Part shown: positions 7,204-15,979 of the stretch, one piece after another
Numbering within the stretch: the first letter of the stretch is position 1
How the letters are laid out: every line of letters starts with the position of its first letter
NCBI RefSeq assembly: GCF_001423265.1
Contig: NZ_LMND01000013.1
Span: 1 to 42,562, forward strand
Origin: Methylobacterium sp. Leaf108
GTDB taxonomy: Bacteria > Pseudomonadota > Alphaproteobacteria > Rhizobiales > Beijerinckiaceae
DNA: 42,562 nucleotides
Reading direction: 5' to 3'
Notes under the pieces: model-generated
Databases searched by the model: none
The model's input: only the letters and a program-made list of their open reading frames with translations
What the model was told of the DNA's origin: nothing
Made by a program: the position numbers and the translations under genes

Positions 7204-10200
7204 CTATTCGCCCGTTAGCGCGGCCTTAGTGCGGGACCACCAGCCGGCCCGCTTGGGACGATCGGGATCGGCAGGCGTCAGCACGACGGCGACCGGCTCC
7301 GGCCGCGGCTCGAACTTCGCAGGCTCCTGCACGGTGTCCTCGCTCTTCGCCGATGAGGCAGGGGCCTCTGTCGGCGAGACCGGTTCAGGCGCGACGGAGA
7401 TCGGTAGGTCGATCGCCACCGTCTCCACGGGAGGAGGCGTCGTCTCGCCGGTGTCCGGGCCCTCGCCGGGCGCGCTCACCGCTTCCACGATATCGGCGGA
7501 CACGGGCTGCTCGGCCTGCAGGACCGTCGCGATCTCCTCGGACGGGTGGGCGTCCTCATCCGATCCGGCGCCCTCCGACCCCGCACCATCGGCCTCGCCG
7601 ACCGAAGCCCCGCGCTCGCGACCTTCACCGCGCTCGCGACCACGACCGCCGCGACGTCCGCGGCGCCGACGGCGACCCGCACCCTCGTCTTCGCTGGCCT
7701 CGCCCGCCGCGGCCGATTCGGCCCTGGGCTCTGCGACGGCCGCGTCGGCGCCTTCGGCATCCTCATCGGACTCCGAACCGGCCTGATGCTCGTCGTCGCC
7801 GGCCGTCTCGTTCTCGCCGGCGTCCTGGTCGCCGGCTTCCTGCTCGCCGGTCTCGTGACGACCGCCGCGCCGACGCCGCCGCCGGCGACGGCGGCTGCGA
7901 CCTTCGGCGGTCTCCTCGCCGTCGCCGCGCGATGCGGGCGCATCGGCCGATTCCGAGGCGGCCTCGATGCCCTCGGCCTCTTCGGCCTCGGGCTCGAACT
8001 CCTCCTCGTCCTCTTCGAGCTCCGGCATCACGGCAGTGGCGCGGATGCCCGTCACCGGTCCTTCCGTCCTCACCGCCGGCTCGCCGCGGTCGAGCTGGAA
8101 CGCCGAGGTGGCGGCCAGGCGCTCGTCGGCGGCGATGGTCACGGAGACGCCGAAGCGGACCTCGAGCTCACGCAGGTGAGCCCGCTTCTGGTTGAGGATG
8201 TACAGCGCGACTTCGGTGCGGGTGCGCAGCACGAGGTTGTGGCTGGTGCTCTTGAGGAGCGATTCCTCGATGGAGCGCAGGATCTGCAGGGCCACCGACG
8301 CGGTGGCACGCACGTAGCCGGAGCCTCCGCAATGGATGCAGGGAAGCGACGAGCTTTCCAGCATGCCGGTGCGGATGCGCTGGCGACTCATCTCCAGGAG
8401 CCCGAACGGCGAGATGCGGCCGACCTGGATACGGGCGCGGTCGTCTTTGAGGCACTCGTTGAGCTTCTTCTCGACGGCGCGGTTGTTGCGCTTCTCCTCC
8501 ATGTCGATGAAGTCGATGACGACGAGCCCGGCGAGATCGCGCAGGCGCAGCTGGCGGGCGACCTCCTCGGCCGCCTCCAGGTTGGTGCGCAGCGCCGTGT
8601 CCTCGATGTCGTGCTCGCGGGTGGAGCGGCCCGAGTTCACGTCGATGGAGACCAGGGCCTCCGTCGGGTTGATGACGAGGTAGCCGCCGGACTTCAGGGT
8701 CACGTGGGTCGAGAACATCGCGTCGAGCTGCTGCTCGACGCCGTAGCGGGCGAAGATCGGCGTTGCGTCGCGGTAGGGCTGCACGACCTTGGACTGGCCT
8801 GGCATCAGCATCCGCATGAAGTCGCGGGCCTCGCGGTAGGCCTCGTCGCCCGCCACCAGTACCTCGTCGAGGTCCTTGTTGTAGAGGTCGCGGATGGCGC
8901 GCTTGATCAGCGAACCCTCCTCGTAGACCAGGGCCGGGGCCGAGGACGACAGCGTCAGCTCGCGCACGCTCTCCCACAGGCGCATCAGGTATTCGAAGTC
9001 GCGCTTGATCTCGGGCTTGGTGCGCGATGCGCCGGCGGTGCGCAGGATCACGCCCATGCCGTCCGGCACCTCCAGGTCCTGGGCGACCTCCTTGAGGCGC
9101 TTGCGGTCGGCGGCCGATGTGATCTTGCGCGAGATTCCGCCACCGCGGCCGGTGTTGGGCATCAGAACGGAGTAGCGGCCGGCCAGCGACAGGTAGGTGG
9201 TGAGCGCCGCGCCCTTGGTGCCGCGCTCTTCCTTGACGACCTGCACCAGGATGATCTGACGGCGCTTGATCACCTCCTGGATCTTGTAGTGACGGCGATA
9301 AGTGCGGGGACGCTCGGGAATCTCGGCAAGCGCGTCGCCGCCGACCTGGGCGATCTTCGGCTCGGCGTCTTCGCCGTCCTCTTCGCCGTCCTCTTCGCCA
9401 TCCTCCTCGTCGTCGCCGTCTTCGTCGTCGTCGCCATCCTCCTCGTCGTCCTCGGAGTCGTCGTCATCGTCCTCGTCGGAATCTTCGTCGGAGTTTTCGT
9501 CGGTCGTCGGCTCGGCGTGGTCGCCGCCTCCGGTAGCGGTGGTCTCGCCCTCAGCGGCGGGCATCGGGCCGGCGGCGGCAACGGGCTCGACGGAGGTCTC
9601 GCCTGCCGGCTGGGTCTCTTCGTCGGCGGCGTCCGACGCGCTCGCGGGGGGCGGCGCCGCGACGACGTCGGCTTCGTCGGCCCCGGTGTCACCCGCCTGC
9701 GCGGCCTGCTCGTCGGCCAGCGGCGGAATCGCGGAATCCGCTGCATCGACCGCCTGGACCTCGACGCCGTCGGCTTCGGCGGCGATGGCGGTCTCGAACG
9801 ACGGCGAGCCGACGTCGACGGGGCCGGCCTCGTCCTCGGCGGTCACCGTCTCTGCGGTCTTGGCGGACTTGGCCTCCGAGCGGCGGCCGCGGGTGCGGCG
9901 GCGCGGCTTGCGTTCCTCGCGCTCGCGGTGCTCCTCGGCATCGCGAGCCTCGTCCTCGAGCAGCGCCTGCCTGTCGGCCAGGGGGATCTGGTAGTAGTCG
10001 GGGTGGATCTCGCTGAACGCGAGGAAGCCGTGGCGATTGCCGCCGTACTCGATGAAGGCGGCCTGCAGCGAGGGCTCGACCCGCGTCACCTTGGCGAGGT
10101 AGATGTTGCCGCGCAGCTGGCGCCGGTTGGCGGCTTCGAAGTCGAATTCCTCGACCCTAGAGCCGTGGACCGTGACGACCCGGGTCTCCTCCGGGTGCAT

Positions 10201-10230
10201 CGCATCGATGAGCATCTTGTTGTTGGCCAT
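7204..10230 (-). CDS. rne: Ribonuclease E
   Basis: The essential endonuclease of mRNA decay and rRNA/tRNA maturation, and scaffold of the RNA degradosome. The protein is 1,008 residues. The S1 RNA-binding domain (from about 36) is split by an insertion (about 80-300) containing an acidic run at about 244-290, as in other alphaproteobacteria. The catalytic DNase I-like region has metal ligands D530 (SIDVNSG) and D573 (VIDFIDMEE), 43 residues apart as in E. coli. The Zn-link cysteines are C631 and C634. The C-terminal third is disordered with two arginine-rich blocks and ends in PKRAGWWSR, matching the GWW peptide that binds polynucleotide phosphorylase in Caulobacter. The start at 10230 gives MANNKMLIDA, typical of the family. 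The long upstream gap fits an autoregulated leader. Confidence 0.96.
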   Translation of the reverse strand: MANNKMLIDAMHPEETRVVTVHGSRVEEFDFEAANRRQLRGNIYLAKVTRVEPSLQAAFIEYGGNRHGFLAFSEIHPDYYQIPLADRQALLEDEARDAEEHREREERKPRRRTRGRRSEAKSAKTAETVTAEDEAGPVDVGSPSFETAIAAEADGVEVQAVDAADSAIPPLADEQAAQAGDTGADEADVVAAPPPASASDAADEETQPAGETSVEPVAAAGPMPAAEGETTATGGGDHAEPTTDENSDEDSDEDDDDDSEDDEEDGDDDEDGDDEEDGEEDGEEDGEDAEPKIAQVGGDALAEIPERPRTYRRHYKIQEVIKRRQIILVQVVKEERGTKGAALTTYLSLAGRYSVLMPNTGRGGGISRKITSAADRKRLKEVAQDLEVPDGMGVILRTAGASRTKPEIKRDFEYLMRLWESVRELTLSSSAPALVYEEGSLIKRAIRDLYNKDLDEVLVAGDEAYREARDFMRMLMPGQSKVVQPYRDATPIFARYGVEQQLDAMFSTHVTLKSGGYLVINPTEALVSIDVNSGRSTREHDIEDTALRTNLEAAEEVARQLRLRDLAGLVVIDFIDMEEKRNNRAVEKKLNECLKDDRARIQVGRISPFGLLEMSRQRIRTGMLESSSLPCIHCGGSGYVRATASVALQILRSIEESLLKSTSHNLVLRTRTEVALYILNQKRAHLRELEVRFGVSVTIAADERLAATSAFQLDRGEPAVRTEGPVTGIRATAVMPELEEDEEEFEPEAEEAEGIEAASESADAPASRGDGEETAEGRSRRRRRRRRRGGRHETGEQEAGDQDAGENETAGDDEHQAGSESDEDAEGADAAVAEPRAESAAAGEASEDEGAGRRRRRGRRGGRGRERGEGRERGASVGEADGAGSEGAGSDEDAHPSEEIATVLQAEQPVSADIVEAVSAPGEGPDTGETTPPPVETVAIDLPISVAPEPVSPTEAPASSAKSEDTVQEPAKFEPRPEPVAVVLTPADPDRPKRAGWWSRTKAALTGE
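9364..9510 (-). repeat. Asp/Glu codon microsatellite in the RNase E S1 insertion
   Basis: This stretch is built almost entirely of GAC, GAG, GAT, GAA and GGC codons on the minus strand and encodes a Glu/Asp/Gly run with repeats such as EEDG. The short-period structure makes it prone to length change by slippage in steps of three bases, which would keep the frame. It interrupts the S1 domain. Confidence 0.8.
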
Positions 10231-10924
10231 GACGATCTTTCGACATGGCGGCCGACGCCGTTCTCCTGTGACCGGGCGGTCCCGGTGGAGCGCCGACCGG
10301 TCCGAAGCGGAAAGCCTCGACGGGGAACGCTCGCGCCGACCCGATCGATCGGGTGGTGGGGGCCAGGGATGAGGGATTGTCGCCAACCGCCGCTGGGCGC
10401 CTGTGGGCGGCGCGCGTGGGGTTGATCCTGGCCAGGGCAGACGGCGAACCGGCGCCACGCACGATGCGGGCGCTTGAAACACGAGCAACGGCAACCGGTG
10501 CTGTGCGTCCGACCATCCTCTCCCTGACCTCGCGAAGACATGCGACCGGGCTAGCCGCCGGCCGGTGATTTCAAGAACGGTGCGGCGACCGCGAAAGGAT
10601 CGCCACCTCTACCGACACCTGCCCGGTCTTGAAGACGCCGAGGGAACGAACGCGGTGGACCGACTGCGAAGGCGACGAGGCCAAAAAGACCAGGACGCGC
10701 CCGCGGGCCGCGGATCGAACCGCACGGCACCGGGAAGGGGACCGTATCATTACCGATCCGTGCGTGGATTTGGCAAGGGACAATCGCCGCAGGGATGCGA
10801 CGAACGGTGCACGGACCGCCGATGCGACCGCCATTCGAAGGCCTCACGACGCGGATTCCACCTTCGCTCATGGGCCGCGCGGGCTTCGTGATACGGTTCC
10901 CCCTCGAATCGAACGGAAACCGCG
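10231..10924. other. Long intergenic region upstream of rne
   Basis: No convincing gene lies in these 694 bases; open frames on both strands have no family resemblance or ribosome binding site. On the minus strand it runs from the xth stop to the rne start. It should hold the xth terminator (palindromic element at 10861-10924), the rne promoter and the rne 5' leader, which in other proteobacteria is long and mediates feedback by RNase E. A second GATACGG-type motif is at about 10748-10756. The leader's fold cannot be judged by eye. Confidence 0.6.
10861..10924 (-). repeat. Dispersed palindromic element, copy A, flush with the xth stop codon
   Basis: A 64-base element whose right half is an imperfect palindrome (CGGTTCCCCCTCG / AACGGAAACCG). 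It ends exactly at the xth stop codon. It aligns without gaps to 30513-30576, which ends exactly at the phasin stop codon; by hand count 48 of 64 bases agree. The position suggests a 3'-end role such as transcription termination or mRNA stabilisation, similar to REP-type elements. Confidence 0.65.
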
Positions 10925-11734
10925 TCAGAGGTCGAGGGTCAGGGTCACCGGTACGTGATCGGACGGCCGGTCCCAACCGCGTGTTTCACGCGTCACGGTC
11001 ACCGCGCGCACGCACCCGGCGAGGTCGGGCGAGACCCAGGCGTGGTCGAGGCGCCGTCCCTTGTCGGCCGCCGCCCAATCGGGCGAGCGGTAGCTCCACC
11101 ACGTGTAGATCTTCTCGGGCTCGGGCCTCAGCAACCGGGCGGTGTCGATCCACCCGGCCTCGCCGCGCAGGGTTTCCAGGCGCTCGGTCTCGATGGGGGT
11201 GTGGCTGACGACGTCGAGGAGCCGCTTGTGCGACCAGACGTCGTGTTCCAGCGGCGCCACGTTGAGATCGCCCACCAGGATCGCCGGGCCGGTCGGTCGC
11301 CGGGCTCCCCAGGCGCGCAGGTCGTCGAGGAAGGCGAGCTTGTGCGCGAACTTCGGATTGAGGCCCGCGTCGGGGATGTCGCCGCCGGCCGGGACGTAGA
11401 AGTCGTGGATCGCGAGCCCCGCCGCGCGTCCCGCTTCCGGCCCGAGCACGGCCGAGAGGTGGCGGGCATCGGCCCGTTCGCAAAAGCCCATCACGTCACG
11501 GGACAAAAGCGGAAACCGCGAGAGGATGGCGACGCCGTTGTAGCCCTTCTGGCCCGCGAAGACGACGTGCTCGTAGCCCGAGCCGCGCAGGGCCTTCAGC
11601 GGAAAGGCGTCGTCGGGACACTTGGTTTCCTGCAAGCAGAGGACATCCGGCTGCGTCTCGGCTAGGAAGCGCAGCACCTGATCGATACGCAGGCGAACGG
11701 AATTGATGTTCCAGGTTGAGACGGTGAGGCGCAA
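10925..11734 (-). CDS. xth: Exodeoxyribonuclease III (AP endonuclease)
   Basis: A 269-residue enzyme of the exonuclease-endonuclease-phosphatase superfamily. It incises DNA at abasic sites and degrades 3' ends in base-excision repair. The start TVSTWNINSVRLR is diagnostic. The metal ligand is E36 (LQETK), catalytic D156 and N158 are in GDLNVAP, and the closing D259/H260 pair is in PSDHVP. The length is normal. The gene is divergent from plsC and separated from rne by almost 700 bases, so it is probably its own transcription unit. A palindromic element starts immediately after its stop. Confidence 0.95.
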   Translation of the reverse strand: MRLTVSTWNINSVRLRIDQVLRFLAETQPDVLCLQETKCPDDAFPLKALRGSGYEHVVFAGQKGYNGVAILSRFPLLSRDVMGFCERADARHLSAVLGPEAGRAAGLAIHDFYVPAGGDIPDAGLNPKFAHKLAFLDDLRAWGARRPTGPAILVGDLNVAPLEHDVWSHKRLLDVVSHTPIETERLETLRGEAGWIDTARLLRPEPEKIYTWWSYRSPDWAAADKGRRLDHAWVSPDLAGCVRAVTVTRETRGWDRPSDHVPVTLTLDL

Positions 11735-11888
11735 CGGCTCTGGCTCGTGGTATGCGGTATCGATGAGGCGGATGTCACCGATAGACCGGATCGCGTCGAT
11801 CGTCGCTGTGAAAGCGGCCTCGCCGACGGCCTGATTGCGCCCTCGGTCCCAGCCTCAGCCCTTCGCAACCCCAGAGGACGCTCCTGCC

Positions 11889-12641
11889 GTGCCGCGCCTT
11901 CGCTCCGTGACGTTCAACTTGTACTGGGCCGCCTGGACGGCGCTCTTCCTGGTGCCCCTCGTGGTGCTCGCCCTGTGCGGGTCGCCCGAGCGGCCGATCC
12001 GGGCCGCCACGCGGCTGTGGGCCCGCGGCATCCTGTACGGCCTGCGCCGCATCGTCGGGCTGACCTATGTCGAGGAGGGGCGCGAGCACATCCCGTCCGA
12101 ACCCTGCCTGATCGTCGCCAACCACCAATCGGCCTGGGAGACGCTGGCGTTCCTCGTGCTGATCCCGGACGTGGCCATCGTCGCCAAGCGCGAACTCGTG
12201 GCGATCCCGGTAGTCGGCTGGTTCCTGAAGCGCTCGCCGATGATCATCATCGACCGGGCGAACGGCTCGCAGGCCCTGCGCACCATGATCGATCAGAGCC
12301 GCGAGGCGATCGCGCAGGGCCGCTCGGTGCTGATGTTCCCCGAAGGAACCCGCGGCGAGATCGGTGAGCCGGTCCAGTTCAAGCGCGGCGTCGAACTGCT
12401 CTACGCGAGGCTCGGCCTGCCGGTTCTGCCGGTGGCGGTGAACTCGGGCCTGTACTGGCCGAGCGGGGGCGCCAAGCGGCCGGGCAAGGTCATCGTGCGC
12501 TACCTCGATGCCCTGGCGCCCGGCCTGTCCTCGGCCGGCTTCATGAGCGCCACGCAGGACGCCATCGACCGCGAACTCGACCGCTGGCGCGTGGCCCCGC
12601 GCATCCGCCCCGTGGCCGACGTCGGCCTGCCGACGTCCTGA
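11889..12641 (+). CDS. plsC: 1-acyl-sn-glycerol-3-phosphate acyltransferase
   Basis: PlsC acylates lysophosphatidic acid to phosphatidic acid at the inner membrane. A single N-terminal membrane helix (about 9-30) is followed by the acyltransferase domain. The catalytic motif is NHQSAWET (H79, with E84 at the usual acidic position), and the glycerol-phosphate motif FPEGTR is at 150-155. The protein is 250 residues with the GTG start at 11889, preceded by AGAGGA about eleven bases upstream. A TTG at 11835 would add 18 residues with no family similarity and is less likely. It converges on the YcaC-type gene with 24 bases between stops. Confidence 0.9.
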   Translation: MPRLRSVTFNLYWAAWTALFLVPLVVLALCGSPERPIRAATRLWARGILYGLRRIVGLTYVEEGREHIPSEPCLIVANHQSAWETLAFLVLIPDVAIVAKRELVAIPVVGWFLKRSPMIIIDRANGSQALRTMIDQSREAIAQGRSVLMFPEGTRGEIGEPVQFKRGVELLYARLGLPVLPVAVNSGLYWPSGGAKRPGKVIVRYLDALAPGLSSAGFMSATQDAIDRELDRWRVAPRIRPVADVGLPTS

Positions 12642-12665
12642 CGGCCGGGGCCGGGCGCCCTCGGT

Positions 12666-13313
12666 TCAAGACGCCGTCGCTGCCTGCGGTGTCGCGCCCT
12701 TCAGCGCGCTGTGGCTGGTCATCAGGTTGCGGTAGTCGGGAATGTGGTCCGACAGCAGGGTCGCGAGCCCTTCGACGTCTCGCCGCCAGTCGCGATGCAG
12801 TTCGCAGGCGACGCCGAACCAGGTCATCAGCTGCACGCCGGCCGCCGACATCCGGTTCCAGGCGGCGTCGCGCACCACGTCGTTGAAGGTGCCCGAGGCG
12901 TCGGTGACGGCGAAGACCTCGAACCCCTCCGCGATGGCCGACAGGGCCGGGAAGGCGACGCAGACCTCCGTGACCACGCCCGCGATCACGAGCTGCCTAC
13001 GGCCGGTCGCCCGGATCGCCGCGACGAAGTCCGGATTGTCCCAGGCGTTGATCTGGCCGGGCCTCGCGATGAACGGTGCGTTCGGGAACTTCGCCTTGAG
13101 CTCGGGCATGATCGGGCCGTTTGGTCCGTCCTCGAAACTCGTGGTCAGGATGGTGGGCAGCGCGAAGTAGGCGGCGAGGTCCGCCACGGCGAGGACGTTG
13201 TTCTTGAAGCGGTCCGGATCGATATCCCGCACCAGGGAGAGCAGCCCGGCCTGGTGGTCCACCAGGAGGACCACCGCCTGGTCCAGGTCGAGGCGCGTGT
13301 AGGGCTTGGTCAT
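12666..13313 (-). CDS. Cysteine hydrolase of the isochorismatase superfamily, YcaC type
   Basis: A 215-residue cytoplasmic hydrolase. The sequence follows E. coli YcaC closely through FIARPGQINAWDN, GVVTEVCVAFPALSA and ACELHRDWR. The nucleophile is C118 in VTEVC and the partner acid is D19 in LVDHQAG. YcaC-type proteins form octamers and their natural substrate is unknown. The start at 13313 is chosen because GGAG lies seven bases upstream; the open frame continues further but without family similarity. A perfect 8-8-8 inverted repeat at 13389-13412 lies upstream, between this gene and the divergent PAS-LuxR gene, and may control it. Confidence 0.92.
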   Translation of the reverse strand: MTKPYTRLDLDQAVVLLVDHQAGLLSLVRDIDPDRFKNNVLAVADLAAYFALPTILTTSFEDGPNGPIMPELKAKFPNAPFIARPGQINAWDNPDFVAAIRATGRRQLVIAGVVTEVCVAFPALSAIAEGFEVFAVTDASGTFNDVVRDAAWNRMSAAGVQLMTWFGVACELHRDWRRDVEGLATLLSDHIPDYRNLMTSHSALKGATPQAATAS

Positions 13314-13388
13314 CGTGATCTCCGGTCCGTGAGGCGCAGCGTACCTGCGACGACGACACTGTGCGGCAGGCCCGGCAGGCCCGAAACA

Positions 13389-13412
13389 GAAACGATCGAA
13401 ACCCATCGTTTC
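13389..13412. promoter_or_regulatory. Operator-like inverted repeat between the ycaC-type and PAS-LuxR genes
   Basis: GAAACGAT and ATCGTTTC form a perfect 8-bp inverted repeat separated by CGAAACCC. The centre-to-centre spacing of 16 bases and the position, 76 bases upstream of the hydrolase start and about 180 upstream of the regulator start, suit a dimeric repressor or activator. The binding protein is unknown; the neighbouring LuxR-type protein is one candidate. Confidence 0.5.
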
Positions 13413-13595
13413 CATTCTCACTTTCGGTGATCGCCCGCACGCGGGACACGGCGGGATCCCTCACGTATTCTGATCGATCACGGTCACATCGATGGTGTGG
13501 CTGTACCAACCTTTCCGCGACGCCCTTGGAACCCGGGGACGCACGCACCTGTTGCAACCCAGGTCGCGACGGGCGACCTCGGAGGGTGGTGCGCG

Positions 13596-15053
13596 GTGAC
13601 GACGGGCGTCGACAGGCATGAACTCCGGCAGATCATCGCGGGTCTCAGCGAAGGCGTGATCCTGGTGGAGCCCGATCAGACCATCGCCTACGCCAATGCG
13701 GCCGCCCTCGCGATGCACGGGGTCGAGACCATCGACGAACTCGGGCAGACCGTGGATGCGTATCGGGCGCGGTTCTCGCTGCGCTACCGCAACAACCGCA
13801 CCCCCAACCAGTACCCGATCGAACGTGTCGTCTCCGGGGAAAGCTTCCAGGACGTCATCGTCGAGGTCACCCGCACCGACAGGCCGGACATCGAGTTCGT
13901 CCATTGCCTGCGCAGCCTGGTGGCCACCGACCGCGACGGCAATCCGAGCTGCCTCGCCCTCATCCTCAAGGACGTGTCGGATCAGTTCGAGGCCGAGGAG
14001 CGGTTCGAGACCACCTTCAACGCCAACCCCGCCCCGGCGGTGATCTGTCGGCTTTCGGACCTGCGCCACGTCAAGGTCAATCTCGGTTTCCTCGAGATGA
14101 CCGGCTACACCCGCGACGCCGTCATCGGTCGCAGCGTCTACGAGGTCGACGTGCTGGCGGGCGCCCGCAGCCGCGATCTGGCGATCTCCCGGCTCAACGA
14201 GGGCGGGACCATCCCGCAGATGGAAGCCTGCCTCGACCTGCCCAACGGCGACACCCGCTTCGTCATCGTGGCCGGTCAGCCGATGGACCTGGGCGACGAG
14301 CCCTGCATGCTCTTTACCTTCGCCGACCTCGAACTGCGGCGCAAAGCCGAGACCGCCCTGCGCCAGAGCGAGGAGCGGTTCGCCAAGGCGTTCCGCCTGA
14401 CGCCGGTGCCGACCGTGCTGGCCCGCGCCGACGGCTTCACCATCACCGGCGTCAACGACGCCTTCAGCCGGGTGTTCGGCTACGGCGCCGACCGGATCAC
14501 CGGGCGCGCGCCCGCCGAGATCGGGCTGTGGGTCTCCGAGCCGGCGAGATCGACCTTCGAGAGCGCGCTCACACGCACCGGCTACGTGCTCGGCCTCGAG
14601 GTCTGCCTGCGCCACGAGGACGGCACAGACCTCGATTGTCTCGTGTCCGCGGAGAGGGTCGAGATCGGAGACGAGATCTTCGCCCTCATGGTCCTGCAGG
14701 ACATCACCGAACGCAAACGCACCGAGCGGGATCTGTTCGAGGCGATCGAAGCCGTGATGGCCGACACCTCCTGGTTCAGCCGCGGCCTCATCGAAAAGCT
14801 CGCCAACCTGCGCCAGCCCGGAAACGAGAGGAAGGACGGGATCGCCCCCAACCTCACCGTGCGGGAGCGCCAGATCCTCGACCTCATCTGCCAGGGGCAG
14901 AACGACGAGGCCATCGCCCGACGCCTGTCCCTCTCCCGGAACACCGTCCGTAACCATTCCGCGGCGCTCTACCGGAAGCTCGATGTCCACAAGCGTTCCG
15001 AAGCGATCGTCTGGGGACGCAACAACGGTTTTCCGGCCGTGAGTTCGAGCTGA
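13596..15053 (+). CDS. Multi-PAS sensor with LuxR-type DNA-binding domain
   Basis: A 485-residue soluble one-component regulator. Three PAS-type sensor domains (about 10-120, 135-245 and 258-375) are followed by a short linker and a LuxR-type helix-turn-helix at the C-terminus (about 415-480). The latter shows LTVRERQILDLI, LSLSRNTVRNHS and LYRKLDVHKRSEA. No kinase, receiver or membrane segment is visible, so the PAS domains probably sense a ligand or redox change and act on DNA directly. The start is GTG at 13596, ten bases after GGAGG; a longer frame from 13497 has no domain support. It heads a run of co-directional CsbD and envelope genes, which are plausible targets. Confidence 0.88.
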   Translation: MTTGVDRHELRQIIAGLSEGVILVEPDQTIAYANAAALAMHGVETIDELGQTVDAYRARFSLRYRNNRTPNQYPIERVVSGESFQDVIVEVTRTDRPDIEFVHCLRSLVATDRDGNPSCLALILKDVSDQFEAEERFETTFNANPAPAVICRLSDLRHVKVNLGFLEMTGYTRDAVIGRSVYEVDVLAGARSRDLAISRLNEGGTIPQMEACLDLPNGDTRFVIVAGQPMDLGDEPCMLFTFADLELRRKAETALRQSEERFAKAFRLTPVPTVLARADGFTITGVNDAFSRVFGYGADRITGRAPAEIGLWVSEPARSTFESALTRTGYVLGLEVCLRHEDGTDLDCLVSAERVEIGDEIFALMVLQDITERKRTERDLFEAIEAVMADTSWFSRGLIEKLANLRQPGNERKDGIAPNLTVRERQILDLICQGQNDEAIARRLSLSRNTVRNHSAALYRKLDVHKRSEAIVWGRNNGFPAVSSS

Positions 15054-15151
15054 AAAAACCGGTCTACCGGTACATCTGTATCATTGATCCATGGCTCCGA
15101 CGGGCCACCTGACTGACCGACGCCAGCCGTTCGAGCAGTTTGGAGACGATC

Positions 15152-15313
15152 GTGAGCAAGCCGAAGACGACCGGCTCGGCCGAAAAGCTCAAGGGCTCGG
15201 TGAAGGAAGCGATCGGCAAGCTGATCGGCGACGGAAAGATCGAAGCCGAAGGCAAGGCCGAGCAGATCTCGGCCAAGGCCGATGCAAAACCGAAGACGAC
15301 GTCGAAGCCGTAG
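15152..15313 (+). CDS. Small CsbD-like stress protein
   Basis: A 53-residue protein. GTG at 15152 lies six bases after GGAG. The sequence has the CsbD signature: an EKLKGSVKEAIGKLIGD block, then EAEGKAEQ, followed by a Lys/Pro tail. CsbD-like proteins are small, helical, abundant under general stress, and have no defined biochemical role. This is the first of four such genes in 2.5 kb. No terminator lies between it and the next gene, 61 bases away. Confidence 0.85.
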   Translation: MSKPKTTGSAEKLKGSVKEAIGKLIGDGKIEAEGKAEQISAKADAKPKTTSKP

Positions 15314-15374
15314 CTTCGCCCGTCCGTCGAAACACAACCCCCATGTCACGCCACAGTCAAAACGGAGAGTCATC

Positions 15375-15878
15375 ATGGTCGATACGGATCGTATCACGGG
15401 TGCTGCCAAGGAGATCGGCAGCAAGGTTCAGGGCGCCGTCGGCGACCTGACCGGTTCGAAGCGCGACTCGGTCGAGGGCCGTGCCCGCGAGGCGCAGGGC
15501 GCCGCCGAGAACCTCTACGGTCAGGCCAAGGACACCGTCCGCGACGCCGCGGACACGGTCGCCGACACCGCCCGCGACATCGGCGGCAAGGTCCGCGATG
15601 CGGTCGGCAACCTCGTCGGGTCGCACGACGTCGAGGATCGCGGCCGCCGGGTCCAGGGCAAGGCCGAAGCCGAATACGACCGGGCCGAGCGCGCCGTGCG
15701 CCATGGTGCCCGCGAAGCCTACGACTACGCCGAGGACACCTACGAGAACGGCAGCCGCGCCGTGCGCCAGGGTGGTCGCGAGGTGACGCATCAGGTCGCC
15801 GAACATCCGATCGCCGCGCTGCTCGTGGCCGGCCTCCTCGGTTACGGCCTCGGCCTGCTCATCCACGGCCGCGACTGA
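15375..15878 (+). CDS. CsbD-like protein with C-terminal membrane anchor
   Basis: A 167-residue protein. The ATG at 15375 follows GGAG by eight bases. Residues 1-45 are CsbD-like (GAAKEIGSKVQGAVGDLTG, then VEGRAREAQG). A second CsbD-like unit (about 65-105: IGGKVRDAVGNLVG, RVQGKAEAEY) follows a helical repeat region. The last 25 residues (HPIAALLVAGLLGYGLGLLIHG) form a glycine-rich membrane helix like that of DUF883 proteins. The protein should therefore sit on the inner membrane with the repeats in the cytoplasm. A paralogue with the same plan is at 17247-17630. Confidence 0.85.
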   Translation: MVDTDRITGAAKEIGSKVQGAVGDLTGSKRDSVEGRAREAQGAAENLYGQAKDTVRDAADTVADTARDIGGKVRDAVGNLVGSHDVEDRGRRVQGKAEAEYDRAERAVRHGAREAYDYAEDTYENGSRAVRQGGREVTHQVAEHPIAALLVAGLLGYGLGLLIHGRD

Positions 15879-15979
15879 GGTCTCGACCGCAACCCCACGT
15901 CGGCGTCTCGCGCGAAGGTCTCGCGAGCCGCCTTCCCGACCGACCGTCCCGGACGGTCAACGACCCGGAGTTTCACCAC

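Noticed and set aside
10551..10976. Minus-strand frame in the gap upstream of rne
   Set aside because: It overlaps the end of xth and the palindromic element, and the translation is Arg/Pro/Gly-rich with no similarity. An untranslated rne leader is more likely.
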